From Flavipsychrobacter sp. (GTDB lineage: Bacteria; Bacteroidota; Bacteroidia; Chitinophagales; Chitinophagaceae), in contig JAEUVF010000008.1 in the NCBI GenBank assembly GCA_016787265.1, positions 372,001-436,000 on the forward strand: a stretch of DNA of 64,000 nucleotides, in the 5' to 3' direction. How positions within the stretch are numbered: position 1 is the first letter of the stretch; the number at the start of each line of letters is the position of its first letter. The notes under the pieces are model-generated. The model was not told the DNA's origin. It made no database searches and saw nothing but the letters and a program-made list of their open reading frames with translations. Positions 28,901 through 37,017 of this stretch are shown one piece after another. The position numbers and the translations under genes are program-made.

Positions 28901-29027
28901 TGTTGCTATATTGGATGGACAGTTTTTTTCCCTCCGTGATAAGTAAAATCACAGCGGGTTTCGGTATTTCATTTAGGATGGTTTTAAACATGTCAGTGCA
29001 ATGTACAATTTGAGTTTTAAAGCACAT
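25938..29027 (-). CDS. Multi-PAS/GAF sensor histidine kinase
   Basis: This large cytoplasmic kinase (1029 residues from 29027, or 1017 from an in-frame ATG at 28991) has no signal or membrane segment. In order I read an N-terminal PAS-like part (about 15-125), PAS (135-245), PAS with PAC motif (255-375), GAF (385-545), PAS (550-665) and PAS (675-790). A HisKA domain follows with the phospho-histidine in FAFVASHDLQEPLRM (about 815), then an ATPase domain with NALKYSH, VQDNGIGIEP and GSGMGLAIAKKII. The combination resembles bacteriophytochrome-type signalling kinases without the phytochrome. It sits between uvrC and the receiver gene with 6-base gaps on each side. Confidence 0.93.
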   Translation of the reverse strand: MCFKTQIVHCTDMFKTILNEIPKPAVILLITEGKKLSIQYSNRAFELLPYKDYIFFNNPALTDYCLQLVAAKDQVSPDNPIKGSQTIIIPGAQEELQLLIEFTVLKETEVPMLMAVLQVPDDIPSHFESQPLVEDAGDICVILNRDGNYLSVSSQFTELMGYKTIDVIGTNVFDLVHPEDRKIVKENFQRLQQEVSVFAPPFRFLKKDQSWCWLQSVGTNLVETDPGKAIVVTSMDITQLVQAQLELQLSNERYQLISKASKDALYDWDIQQDIFYWGDGFHRLFGFSDSGETFRLSNWIGLTHHQDAKKHEQRWRTFLGDPGQNSWTNEFRFRKADGSYAYVEEIAYLIRDAEGKPIRMIGTVRDISETKLARNRKQLEQNITQIFRSSRPLNEILQQVVDYLAQLGYFELSEIWLCSSRQDKMRLIAYHWNSVTGPHFYPENKAVTEIKKGRGIIGKIWQTRQAEHWTGAQIKNEFFRSGEAEAAGIQSISAIPLIDNKEVIGAVVFGRSWNTGEEAFTVSIIEAIQYSLGAEIRRKQRENEMRLMFESSPDILSIISSDGFFTRVNPAFCKLMGYSAKELTSKPFHYFVHPDDLEISLRTFSETLIIEEKATNFVNRYVTKNGDYRWISWSSSEAFGDENQAFAYGKDITEIKQLEELIDNTSKLARVGSWEINMADKKIFCSKITRDILELKPNQQLQLNTRLEYIRENSKETVRKLLQAAIFDREPWDIEIEIITVSGAARWVRLIGQASFKNGRCDRIYGSIQDIHEKKLYESSLENLNLELKRINQELKSSNAELEQFAFVASHDLQEPLRMITGFLTMLEKKYGPQLDSKANQYIYFAVDGAKRMRGIILDLLEYSRVGRMNTTLEQVNPELLIREVKQLLHNQIEEKSATINYNPLPRILTYKIPLQQVLQNLVSNALKYSHPDRKPSVMISVLDKQSHWEFSVQDNGIGIEPDAHDKIFVIFQRLNYAPDIAGSGMGLAIAKKIIEWQGGKIWVESEPGLGSTFYFTLPKTGADLIKDQ

Positions 29028-29033
29028 AGTCCC

Positions 29034-30857
29034 CTAGCTCTTATGGAAGTATTCCCATACCAGTTTAGCCCTGGATGCGCCTATTTCCTGATTCAGTTCC
29101 TCCAGGGGTTGGTTCCTGATATTGGAGATGCTCCGGAATTTCCGGAGTAACTGCGTTGCGGTTGTTTTTCCAATGCCTGGTATGCCTTCCAGTTCGTTTT
29201 TAAAGGTGCCTTTACTGCGTTGATTCCGGTGAAAAGTGATACCAAATCGATGCACTTCATCCCGAATCCGGCGGATCAGTTTCAGTGATTCGCTGTTATA
29301 CGGTAATCGAAGTGATTCCGAATCACCCGGAAAAAACAGTTCTTCCTCATTTTTAGCAAGTCCCACCAATGTCATACTGCCGGTCAGGTCCAGCTCCCGT
29401 ATCGCTTCCATTGCGGCCCCTAATTGTCCTTTACCACCATCGATGATAACCAGTTGCGGAAGAGGGCTTTTTTCGTCTTTCAATCGTTTGTAGCGCCTTG
29501 TAACCACTTCTTTCATGGTGGCAAAGTCATTGATCCCTTCTACAGTTTTAACGTTGAAATGACGATAATCTTTTTTACTTGCTACTCCTTCCCTGAAACA
29601 AACCATCGCGCTAACGGGAAATGCCCCCTGGAAATTCGAATTGTCAAAACATTCGATATGTACAGGTAATTCAGGAAGCTGCAAATCTTCCATCAGTTGA
29701 AACAATACCTGTTTTTTTTCTTCATCGGATTTGCCTTCCAGATGGAGCACTTTCCTTCGTTGGATCTCATCCTGGAAGTAATTTACATTTTTAAGGGACA
29801 GCTCAAGGAGTTTCTTCTTATCGCCTCCCTTTGGTACAGTTATGGTAAATTCTTTTTCGTCTATGGTTTCATCCTGCCAGCCTGGTAATTCAAAAGGAAC
29901 AATAATTTCTGTAGCCTGGCTGTTGAAAGACGCGCGCAGTTGTCCGATTGCATAAAGCAATACCTCCTCCTGGTTTTCATCCAGGTGTGTTTCCAGCTGA
30001 ATGGTATGGGTTTGCACAATAGTGCCGTGTTGCACCATCAGGTAATTGACAAAAGCAGAATCACCCTCTTTAAGGATGGAAAATACATCCAGGTTGCCAA
30101 GATGTTTGCTGACGATAACGGATCTTGCCTGGTATTGTTCCAGGTAATCGAGTTTGCGACGCATCATCTCCGCTTTCTCAAACTGGAGTGCTGCTGCATA
30201 GTTCTGCATTTCCTGTTTAAATTGTTGCATTACCGGACCCAGGTTTCCTTTCATCAGGTTTCGCAGCTGAAGCAGCCCTTCCCGATAATCATCTTCCGAT
30301 TGCAGTCCTTCACAGGGCCCCTTGCAGTTGCCAAGGTGGTATTCCAGGCAAACCTTGTATTTGCCTTTCTGGATATTCGCAGCACTCAGATTGAGTTTGC
30401 AGGTACGGAGAGGTATGGTAAGTTTGATGAAATCCAGTAATTCTCGCACTTTTCCTACGGAAGTAAAGGGGCCGAGGTATTCAGATCCATCGTTGATCCT
30501 GCGGCGGGTTAGAAATACACGGGGGAATGGTTCCTTTTTAATTACGAGATAAGGATATGTTTTATCATCCTTCAGATCGATATTGTAACGGGGCTGGAAT
30601 TGCTTGATCAGTGCATTTTCAAGAAGGAACGCATCCTGTTCAGTATCTACAATGGTGAATTCAATGCGGGCAATCCGCTGTACCAGTTCGTGGGTTTTAT
30701 AACTGGTGAAGGTCTTCGAAAAGTAGGAACTGATCCGCTTCCGGAGGCTTTTCGCTTTACCTACATATAAAAGGGAATTGCCGGCATCATAATATTTGTA
30801 AATGCCGGGAGCAATTGGGATAGTGGATGAGATTTGTTGAAATTCGGTGGCGGTCAT
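29034..30857 (-). CDS. uvrC: UvrABC excinuclease subunit C
   Basis: UvrC makes the two incisions of nucleotide excision repair with UvrB. The 607-residue length matches the family. It has an N-terminal GIY-YIG nuclease (PGIYKYYDAGNSLLYVGKAK) and a cysteine cluster (TCKLNL, VCLEYH, LGNCKGPC) that in E. coli UvrC binds an iron-sulfur centre. A UvrB-binding UVR helix pair (about 205-240) comes next, then the RNase H-like second nuclease (LVIIDGGKGQL) and a C-terminal helix-hairpin-helix (LEGIPGIGKTTATQLL). All key parts are present. Its setting between a lipoprotein gene and a sensor kinase gene is unusual. Confidence 0.96.
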   Translation of the reverse strand: MTATEFQQISSTIPIAPGIYKYYDAGNSLLYVGKAKSLRKRISSYFSKTFTSYKTHELVQRIARIEFTIVDTEQDAFLLENALIKQFQPRYNIDLKDDKTYPYLVIKKEPFPRVFLTRRRINDGSEYLGPFTSVGKVRELLDFIKLTIPLRTCKLNLSAANIQKGKYKVCLEYHLGNCKGPCEGLQSEDDYREGLLQLRNLMKGNLGPVMQQFKQEMQNYAAALQFEKAEMMRRKLDYLEQYQARSVIVSKHLGNLDVFSILKEGDSAFVNYLMVQHGTIVQTHTIQLETHLDENQEEVLLYAIGQLRASFNSQATEIIVPFELPGWQDETIDEKEFTITVPKGGDKKKLLELSLKNVNYFQDEIQRRKVLHLEGKSDEEKKQVLFQLMEDLQLPELPVHIECFDNSNFQGAFPVSAMVCFREGVASKKDYRHFNVKTVEGINDFATMKEVVTRRYKRLKDEKSPLPQLVIIDGGKGQLGAAMEAIRELDLTGSMTLVGLAKNEEELFFPGDSESLRLPYNSESLKLIRRIRDEVHRFGITFHRNQRSKGTFKNELEGIPGIGKTTATQLLRKFRSISNIRNQPLEELNQEIGASRAKLVWEYFHKS

Positions 30858-30860
30858 TCC

Positions 30861-31454
30861 TTATTCAGTTGGATCCCACACCACTTTAATTTGGGTGAGT
30901 GCAGGAGGAGCAGAACCAATCCTGCTGGTTCGCAGGATCTGGTAATAATGATCATTATTCCAAAACAGTTTTTCTTCAATGAGGGTATCCCCGCTGGAAT
31001 ACATTTTTTCCATGTAGATAGTTCTCACTTTCTCTGCCAGTGCCGGATCCGGATGCAGTACCACATCCACCCTTTTCAAAGGCAGTTTTTCGTCTTTAGT
31101 GGTATAATTGAAGGTTACACTGGGAATGGACTGATCCGCGAAACTGGCTTCGGTAAACCCGGCCGCAACCGCAGGATCAGTTATATCAGGATCCTGAAAA
31201 GGTGCTGCCATTTCCAGGCATTCTTTTGTTGAAAGCAGCAAGGTGTCGGATCCATTAACTCCGGAACGATAAAGGGTAACTGGTAACTGCAGTGAGTCAA
31301 TTACATGCAACTGCGAACGAACGTAGTCGGCAACCGGGAAATATTGATTTTCTTCTGTGGCAGTTGTTTTGCCGGAGTCTTTACATCCCAGCATTAAAGA
31401 GACCATTAACCACCCGCCAAGCAGTTGTTTACTAGTTGAAAAATGCATACGCAA
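30861..31454 (-). CDS. Hypothetical lipoprotein
   Basis: The 197-residue protein has a lipoprotein signal ending in the lipobox LMLGC (Cys24). A mixed soluble domain follows, with YVRSQLHVIDSLQLPVTLYR and FNYTTKDEKLPLKRVDVVL. I do not recognise the family. It is 2 bases from the membrane-partner gene before it and 3 bases from uvrC after it, so it belongs to the sigma-led run. Confidence 0.8.
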   Translation of the reverse strand: MRMHFSTSKQLLGGWLMVSLMLGCKDSGKTTATEENQYFPVADYVRSQLHVIDSLQLPVTLYRSGVNGSDTLLLSTKECLEMAAPFQDPDITDPAVAAGFTEASFADQSIPSVTFNYTTKDEKLPLKRVDVVLHPDPALAEKVRTIYMEKMYSSGDTLIEEKLFWNNDHYYQILRTSRIGSAPPALTQIKVVWDPTE

Positions 31455-31456
31455 AA

Positions 31457-32932
31457 TTAACGGATCGGCCGGGTTATACCGATTTTAAGTCCGTATTCCA
31501 TCAAGTTTTCCTTGATGGGATAGGCTTTTTTGAAGTTGGAGAGGAGGTTGTAACGGAATTGAGGACCAATCTGCCAGTTGACTTTGCCAGTGTTATAGGT
31601 AACAAAAACTTCCATGCTGCTGGCAATATTCCAACGGCGTAAAAGAGATGGTTCACTTACATAATTACTGAAATCAGCACTCAACTGAACCTGGTTGGTG
31701 TTTAGCAGATAACTGGGTTGCAAACTACCTCCCAGGTTTACCTGGAGACGATCATCGCCGAATAATTTCAATTCTGCTCCAACGGGCATGGATACCTGCA
31801 GATAAGCATTGTGAACGCGTTCAGGACGATTGCCCGCCAGGTTCCGGAGGTTGGATGTAGCAATCATGGTGTCTGGACGAATACCCAGTTCCGGATTTAG
31901 TGCAACCGTTGTTTTTTCTGTTGAATGCGCAAATGCGCCAATACTATAACGGGTAAGATTCAGTTGCAGACCCGTTTTTACTACAAGTGCCTTATTCAGC
32001 CGGTAGCGGATGGCTCCACCCAGTTCAAAACCGATGGCGGGTTTGTGATCCACAAACTGGTTCACATTCAGCCTGCTGACCATGAGCGGAGAATTACCGT
32101 AGGTAACCCAGTTCTTGCTGTCAAATAAATTCCGGTAACCAACCGAAGGAACAAAATGAATAGAACTTTCCCATTTTGTTTTGCGTAAGGTTTTGGCCCT
32201 GGCAGGAATAAGCCCGGCAAAGGATGAAGCAGCACTAACTGGTTTGGATAAACTTTCTTCGCTAAGCGAAGGTTTTGCAGCAGGTTGATCCGATACAAGA
32301 ATAGCTTCCTGGGCAACCGCTTCCCTGGCAGCTATGGATGAGGATACCAGTTCTGCCGGCTCTGTTTCTTGTGTAGGGATGTGTTCAGATCTGGTTTCAA
32401 CAGGCACCACTGTTTTTTTGAATGGCACACTACCCAGGTCATAAACCGGTAAATTAAGCCGGGGTAATACCAGGTCCCAGTGCGACATAGAAAACTGGTC
32501 AGCATATCCGAAATTGGCTGAAAATACAGTCGGGATGGCAACCAGGGACGGTCTGAGTTCTCTTCGTATGCCAAGTGGTTTCAAGGCCACAGGTGCTTCA
32601 ATAGCGAGTGGCGGCATGAATGATTTTGCCCTTAGTTTGGCTATGATATCATCAACCGTAACGGTTGGAAAATGATCATGATAGGAGGGTTCTTCAAAGG
32701 AGGCTGCAGTAGTGATTTTTTTATTTGAGACAGGTAAACCAGTGGTAGTGAAAAGCCAGTACATGCCGGAGAGAATCAGCAGAAGCAGAATAGCGATCAT
32801 CAGTCTGCGTTTGCCAGGGTGAAATTTCCGGTATACGTTGGTCCAAACCGCTTCGGAAGGATACATCCTGTGCTGGTCAGCATTTTCGCGAAGAAACTGC
32901 TCAAATTCGTCCTCAAAAAAATGTTGCTCCAT
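31457..32932 (-). CDS. Membrane-anchored partner of ECF sigma factor with C-terminal barrel-like domain
   Basis: The 491-residue protein has a short cytoplasmic N-terminus (FEQFLRENADQHRMYPSEAV) and one membrane helix (about 44-62). A disordered periplasmic linker (about 65-250) follows, then a C-terminal part that reads like outer-membrane beta-strands (LGGSLQPSYLLNTNQ, WQIGPQFRYNLLSNF). This design, cytoplasmic head plus membrane helix straight after an ECF sigma gene, is common in Bacteroidota and suggests an anti-sigma-like role. I see no zinc-binding anti-sigma motif, so that role is inference. Confidence 0.75.
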   Translation of the reverse strand: MEQHFFEDEFEQFLRENADQHRMYPSEAVWTNVYRKFHPGKRRLMIAILLLLILSGMYWLFTTTGLPVSNKKITTAASFEEPSYHDHFPTVTVDDIIAKLRAKSFMPPLAIEAPVALKPLGIRRELRPSLVAIPTVFSANFGYADQFSMSHWDLVLPRLNLPVYDLGSVPFKKTVVPVETRSEHIPTQETEPAELVSSSIAAREAVAQEAILVSDQPAAKPSLSEESLSKPVSAASSFAGLIPARAKTLRKTKWESSIHFVPSVGYRNLFDSKNWVTYGNSPLMVSRLNVNQFVDHKPAIGFELGGAIRYRLNKALVVKTGLQLNLTRYSIGAFAHSTEKTTVALNPELGIRPDTMIATSNLRNLAGNRPERVHNAYLQVSMPVGAELKLFGDDRLQVNLGGSLQPSYLLNTNQVQLSADFSNYVSEPSLLRRWNIASSMEVFVTYNTGKVNWQIGPQFRYNLLSNFKKAYPIKENLMEYGLKIGITRPIR

Positions 32933-32988
32933 TGATCTACCGGTTAGGGACTCCTAATTTTTAACCCTACCCCATACTAAGAGTACTA

Positions 32989-33567
32989 TTAGCGTCCAAA
33001 CGCTGCTAAGAGTGACACTTTCTCCTGGGGTTTTGCCATAATTTTTCGCTTAACCAGGATTTCTTCCAGCATCTGACGGGCACGGGTATATTGAGAACGA
33101 CTTGTACTTTCTTCGATGTCCAGTACGGTCGCGATCTCTTTGTGGGAATAACCTTCCAGGGCATAGAGGTTGAGAACAGTCCGGTAGCCGATTGGCAGCA
33201 TCCGGATGCATTCAATAACCTGTTTTGCCTGTACTATGGATGGTATAGATTCCTCCCGAACCTGCAAACCGGTGGCATGGATCAGATCTACATTTTCATT
33301 GAACTTCTTGTTGCGCTTGAGGTGGTTGATACAGGTATGCACCATAATCCTCCGGATCCATCCTTCAAATGCGCCTTGTGAGCGAAAAGTATGGATCTGG
33401 GAGAATACCTTGATAAAGCCTTCCTGTAGCATATCTTCCGCGTCCTCCCGGTTATGGGCGAATCGGTAACATACCGCCAGCATCTTAGCGTTGTACTTCT
33501 GATACAACTCTTTTTGTGCCATTGGTTCATTATTTATACAAGCCTGCAGGAGTGCTTCTTCCGTCAT
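32989..33567 (-). CDS. ECF sigma factor, RNA polymerase sigma-70 family
   Basis: The 192-residue protein has sigma region 2 (about 20-90: ELYQKYNAKMLAVCYRFAHN, EDAEDMLQEGFIKVFSQI) and region 4 (about 120-175: LPIGYRTVLNLYALEGYSHK, EIATVLDIEESTSRSQYTRA). It should direct RNA polymerase to a small regulon, possibly including its own operon. It leads the minus-strand run to the membrane partner, lipoprotein, uvrC and the kinase/regulator pair. Confidence 0.93.
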   Translation of the reverse strand: MTEEALLQACINNEPMAQKELYQKYNAKMLAVCYRFAHNREDAEDMLQEGFIKVFSQIHTFRSQGAFEGWIRRIMVHTCINHLKRNKKFNENVDLIHATGLQVREESIPSIVQAKQVIECIRMLPIGYRTVLNLYALEGYSHKEIATVLDIEESTSRSQYTRARQMLEEILVKRKIMAKPQEKVSLLAAFGR

Positions 33568-33623
33568 ATGAGGGATTATACTATCGTAATTTAGGGATTT
33601 TTTCTTGTTTCAGCACTTTGTTC

Positions 33624-33656
33624 AAAAAAGAAGGCGGGACCTGAATCCCGCCTTCT
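33624..33656 (-). terminator. Terminator after the haemoglobin-type TonB receptor
   Basis: An 11-bp perfect stem (AGAAGGCGGGA / TCCCGCCTTCT, 6-base loop) is followed on the minus strand by six T. It separates the receptor operon from the ECF sigma gene. Confidence 0.9.
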
Positions 33657-33680
33657 ACAAGACTTTCGGGCGATCAGCCC

Positions 33681-35960
33681 TTAAAAACTTGCCCTCAGGC
33701 TGGCTACCAGGTTGCTGCCTGCTGCCACAATTCCACTTGAATAAGGGCGGTATCGCTGGTTGGTTATATTTTCCCAACCTAAACTGAGGGTAAATGCTGG
33801 TGTGATCCGGTAATTTCCTTTCAGGTTAAGGGAATACCAATCCGGACTGAATGGATTGCCGTTTCTGTCCATAGCATAGATATCTGTTTTGGCCTGTTCA
33901 GAAGGGGCCAGGTTTTCGGCGCTTATTGAACTATTATAAACCAGGTTGGCTTCCAGTGAAAAATCGGATTTATTGTACTGGATGGCCAGGTTGCCAAAAA
34001 AGGGTGGCGCATGCCGGAGCGGAACCTGTTTTCCTGATCCCATGGCATCATCGGTTTCCCGGCCCCAGGTGTAATTGGCGTTCAATCGGAGGACCCACCA
34101 GCGATGCATGGGCAGTACTGCAGCAGCCTGTACACCCCATACAGTGGCCCTGGCCAGGTTCTGTAGCGCATTCACCTGGCTAAGTGCTCCATCAAAAAGG
34201 ATGGAATCTCTTCCATTGAACTGGAACGGTCTGAGTGCCAGGGCATTTTCCAGTATCGTGTAAAAACCGGTTAGTTCCAGCCTGCCGGCTTGCCGGTGTT
34301 CGGGAATAGCGGGAATGTTATAGGCAAGACCCATTTCCATGTTCCAGGCATATTCGGGTTCCAGACCGGGATTCGGCACGGTGAGATTCCCGGGTGCGGA
34401 CTCAAAGAGTTTTCCGATATCATCGATATTGGGCATCCGGTATCCGCTTGATACATGAGCATGCAATTGCCAGTTGTCGGTTGGACGGTAAACGGTTCCC
34501 AGGTTGAAAATAAAAGCTCCTTTTTTTATGGCCGCTTTTTCATAAGGGAAAGGGATGAACTGATTGTTGAACCGTGCATTCAGGCCGTTATAACTGTACC
34601 GGATTCCCGATGTTAAGGTCAGGTCTTCGCGTATGTTTATTTTATAACTTCCATACAATCCAGCCGTATACCACTTGCTGTTATCAGGATAGCGGCTTAC
34701 GGAAGAAACGGTTTCCCCTGTTTCAATATCTGTTGTACTGCCGGTTGATCCCACTTTGTTGTATACGTATTCGGCGCCCCAGTACAATTGACCTTTGCCA
34801 ACTGTCTTAACCGCATCCAGGCTAGCAGAGACGGCATCCACCATTTCTTCCTGGCGGTTCCGGTTGGTTCGGTTGAAAGTACGATCTATGCGGCTCTCTG
34901 CATAATCCTGGTACCCTGCGGTAATTCGCAGGTTGTCGTACAGCACTGTCTTCTGATTACTCAGGAAATGCAGTGTATGCATTCGCCACAGCATGGGTCC
35001 ATAATTCCATTCCGCAAAGCGCAGCCTGCCGGAACGATACTGAATCAACCGATCATAACGGGGATGGGTACCCGTACCTCCATAGATAAAACTGTATTGA
35101 AGTCTCATCTTATTGGTGATCCGGTAGTTAAGTTTCTGCATCAGGTTCCATTGTTCATAACCTGTAAAACGCTGCAAACGCGGATCTTCATTGGTCAGGA
35201 TGGTGTCCCGGTTATTTCGGCGGATTGCATATTCTGGTCGCAGGTAACGGTCCTGCCCGCCATGTTTACCCATTCTAAGATCATCGAATTTGCTGTAGGT
35301 AACGGACGATAACCAGGATAGTTTTTTCCCGGCAATATTCCAATCGGCATGCAGGGTGTTTTCGTTGTTCGCACTGGAGTATCGTGCCTGTGCAGCGCCA
35401 CGTACAAGCCAGTTGGAATCTGAACTGAATCGGGGTTCCAGCGTATGGAAATCCATCACACCTCCAATAGCATCGGATCCATAGATCAGGCTACCCGGAC
35501 CAAACACAACTTCTGCTGCCTCCAATGCAAGCGGGTCAATGCTTATCACATTTTGCAGGTTCCCGCTTCGGTAGATAGCATTGTTCATGCGCACCCCGTC
35601 CACTACAAGCAAAACTCTGTTAGTTGCAAAACCACGGATCATGGGACTCCCGCCTCCGAGCTGACTTTTTTGAATGAACACGGAGCCGCTCTGGGCCAGC
35701 ATATCTGCTGCGGTTTGGGGTTGCTGCAACTGAATCTGCGTGCGACTTATTTTAGTGATTTTGTTGGGCACTTCATTTAACTGCTGTTCCCATTTATTGA
35801 AGGAGATTATTACCTCTCCCAATTCTTCTATTTTTTGAGTACTGTCTTTTGTTTGTTGTGCAAATGCTGACTGGTGTAATACTAAAAGTAATCCGTACAA
35901 AATAACGTGCAGGATTAACCGAAAGACTCCACCAGCCATTGTTGTGCTGTGATCTTTCAT
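33681..35960 (-). CDS. TonB-dependent receptor, haem/haemoglobin type
   Basis: The 759-residue protein has a signal peptide region (VILYGLLLVLHQSAFAQ) that works from ATG 35960 or from 35939. A TonB-box-like EELGEVIISFNKWEQ follows. The plug domain has the haemoglobin/transferrin-receptor style MIRGFATNRVLLVVDGVRMN and NAIYRSGNLQNV, then VVFGPGSLIYGSDAIGG. The barrel ends in SLRASF. It should import haem or a haem protein. A haem-binding-domain gene two genes upstream supports this. The carbohydrate-type SusD partner is absent. Confidence 0.88.
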   Translation of the reverse strand: MKDHSTTMAGGVFRLILHVILYGLLLVLHQSAFAQQTKDSTQKIEELGEVIISFNKWEQQLNEVPNKITKISRTQIQLQQPQTAADMLAQSGSVFIQKSQLGGGSPMIRGFATNRVLLVVDGVRMNNAIYRSGNLQNVISIDPLALEAAEVVFGPGSLIYGSDAIGGVMDFHTLEPRFSSDSNWLVRGAAQARYSSANNENTLHADWNIAGKKLSWLSSVTYSKFDDLRMGKHGGQDRYLRPEYAIRRNNRDTILTNEDPRLQRFTGYEQWNLMQKLNYRITNKMRLQYSFIYGGTGTHPRYDRLIQYRSGRLRFAEWNYGPMLWRMHTLHFLSNQKTVLYDNLRITAGYQDYAESRIDRTFNRTNRNRQEEMVDAVSASLDAVKTVGKGQLYWGAEYVYNKVGSTGSTTDIETGETVSSVSRYPDNSKWYTAGLYGSYKINIREDLTLTSGIRYSYNGLNARFNNQFIPFPYEKAAIKKGAFIFNLGTVYRPTDNWQLHAHVSSGYRMPNIDDIGKLFESAPGNLTVPNPGLEPEYAWNMEMGLAYNIPAIPEHRQAGRLELTGFYTILENALALRPFQFNGRDSILFDGALSQVNALQNLARATVWGVQAAAVLPMHRWWVLRLNANYTWGRETDDAMGSGKQVPLRHAPPFFGNLAIQYNKSDFSLEANLVYNSSISAENLAPSEQAKTDIYAMDRNGNPFSPDWYSLNLKGNYRITPAFTLSLGWENITNQRYRPYSSGIVAAGSNLVASLRASF

Positions 35961-35988
35961 GTAATTTTTTTGAAATGAACATCCTTGT

Positions 35989-36519
35989 TTAACTCACTAT
36001 CAGGGCTGGCCAGGGTGGTGGGCAATCAGTCGGGATCTTTGTTTCCGGAAGTGTACTTTGGAATACAGGATAGTGAAGGGCTGGCTCTGGGGAAACCCCG
36101 GATGAAAGAATCCATTCAGCAGGAAGCAGACACCAGAGTTGCCAGAAGCCGGTTATCACCTGAAGGGTACGGTCTTCCTGGTTTTGTTCTTTATGAAGGA
36201 GTCGGATCAGCTTCATGTGAAGCTTGGTGTCTTCGGGATCATACAGTCCAAGTACTTTCCAGGGTAAACCGGATGAATCAATAGAGAGTACATCAAAGAA
36301 ACTGTTATTTAACCAGATCTCCTTTCCTGGCTTGAGCCATCGGAGTTCTGCCGGTTGCAGCAATACCGTAGTCAGCTCCGTCCCCTTTAGTTCAGCCTGC
36401 ATTTTTCGTTTAACGGATTGTTGGTGCAGCATATGAGAAACCGACAAGAAGAGAGGCAGCGCAAGCGTTAATAGTCCGGCTGCAGCGACCCATCGAAATA
36501 TGGATGGAGTTGCTTTCAA
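35989..36519 (-). CDS. Hypothetical membrane-anchored protein
   Basis: The 176-residue protein begins with a membrane helix (FRWVAAAGLLTLALPLFL). A small domain follows (AELRWLKPGKEIWLNNSFFD, VLSIDSSGLPWKVLGLYD), then a tryptophan-rich and proline-rich C-terminus. I do not recognise it. It lies 4 bases after the haem-binding-domain gene and 28 bases before the TonB receptor, so a role in the same uptake or sensing process is possible. Confidence 0.7.
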   Translation of the reverse strand: MKATPSIFRWVAAAGLLTLALPLFLSVSHMLHQQSVKRKMQAELKGTELTTVLLQPAELRWLKPGKEIWLNNSFFDVLSIDSSGLPWKVLGLYDPEDTKLHMKLIRLLHKEQNQEDRTLQVITGFWQLWCLLPAEWILSSGVSPEPALHYPVFQSTLPETKIPTDCPPPWPALIVS

Positions 36520-36523
36520 ACAA

Positions 36524-37006
36524 TTATTTTTTTATCAGGCTGTCAAGCGGATACTTACTTTTCATATCAGCCATGAGCTGATCAGCCCAACCTGTCAATT
36601 GCTGTCGTTGTACATCTGTGAGATCGGCATCTTTATGAATCCAGGTATAGGAATTCAGGGGCATTTCTTTTTCTTTTACCTGTTCCACAATTTCTTCCAG
36701 CTTATGATATTGCTTTCTGAGTGAATAGGTGGCGAACTCATCAAAATTGAGTTCTCTTTTCCCTTCATTCACGTGGTCGTCCAGCCACCATCCAACAGGT
36801 TGCACATGCGAATACCAGGGGTAGACCGTTGCATTGCTATGGCAGTCGTAACAACTGCTTCGCAGCAGTTGGTTTGTTTCTTCCGGAATACTGGTTAATT
36901 GGGAGATTGCATTGCTAGTAGCTCCTCCCTTATTGTCAAGTTTGGGACGAATTGCCTGCATAACTACAAATATTGCCAATAGAACCAGCAGAATTTTGCG
37001 GATCAT
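36524..37006 (-). CDS. Haem-binding-domain protein (Haem_bd family)
   Basis: I choose the start at 37006 (160 residues), because MIRKILLVLLAIFVVMQAIR gives a signal anchor; an ATG at 37036 would overlap gpmI. The conserved part is LLRSSCYDCHSNATVYPWYS, with a CxxCH c-type haem-binding motif, followed by VGWWLDDHVNEGKRELNF. It should sit in the periplasm and bind haem covalently. Members of this family often occur near cytochrome or haem genes in Bacteroidota. Confidence 0.85.
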   Translation of the reverse strand: MIRKILLVLLAIFVVMQAIRPKLDNKGGATSNAISQLTSIPEETNQLLRSSCYDCHSNATVYPWYSHVQPVGWWLDDHVNEGKRELNFDEFATYSLRKQYHKLEEIVEQVKEKEMPLNSYTWIHKDADLTDVQRQQLTGWADQLMADMKSKYPLDSLIKK

Positions 37007-37017
37007 AATATGTTGAT

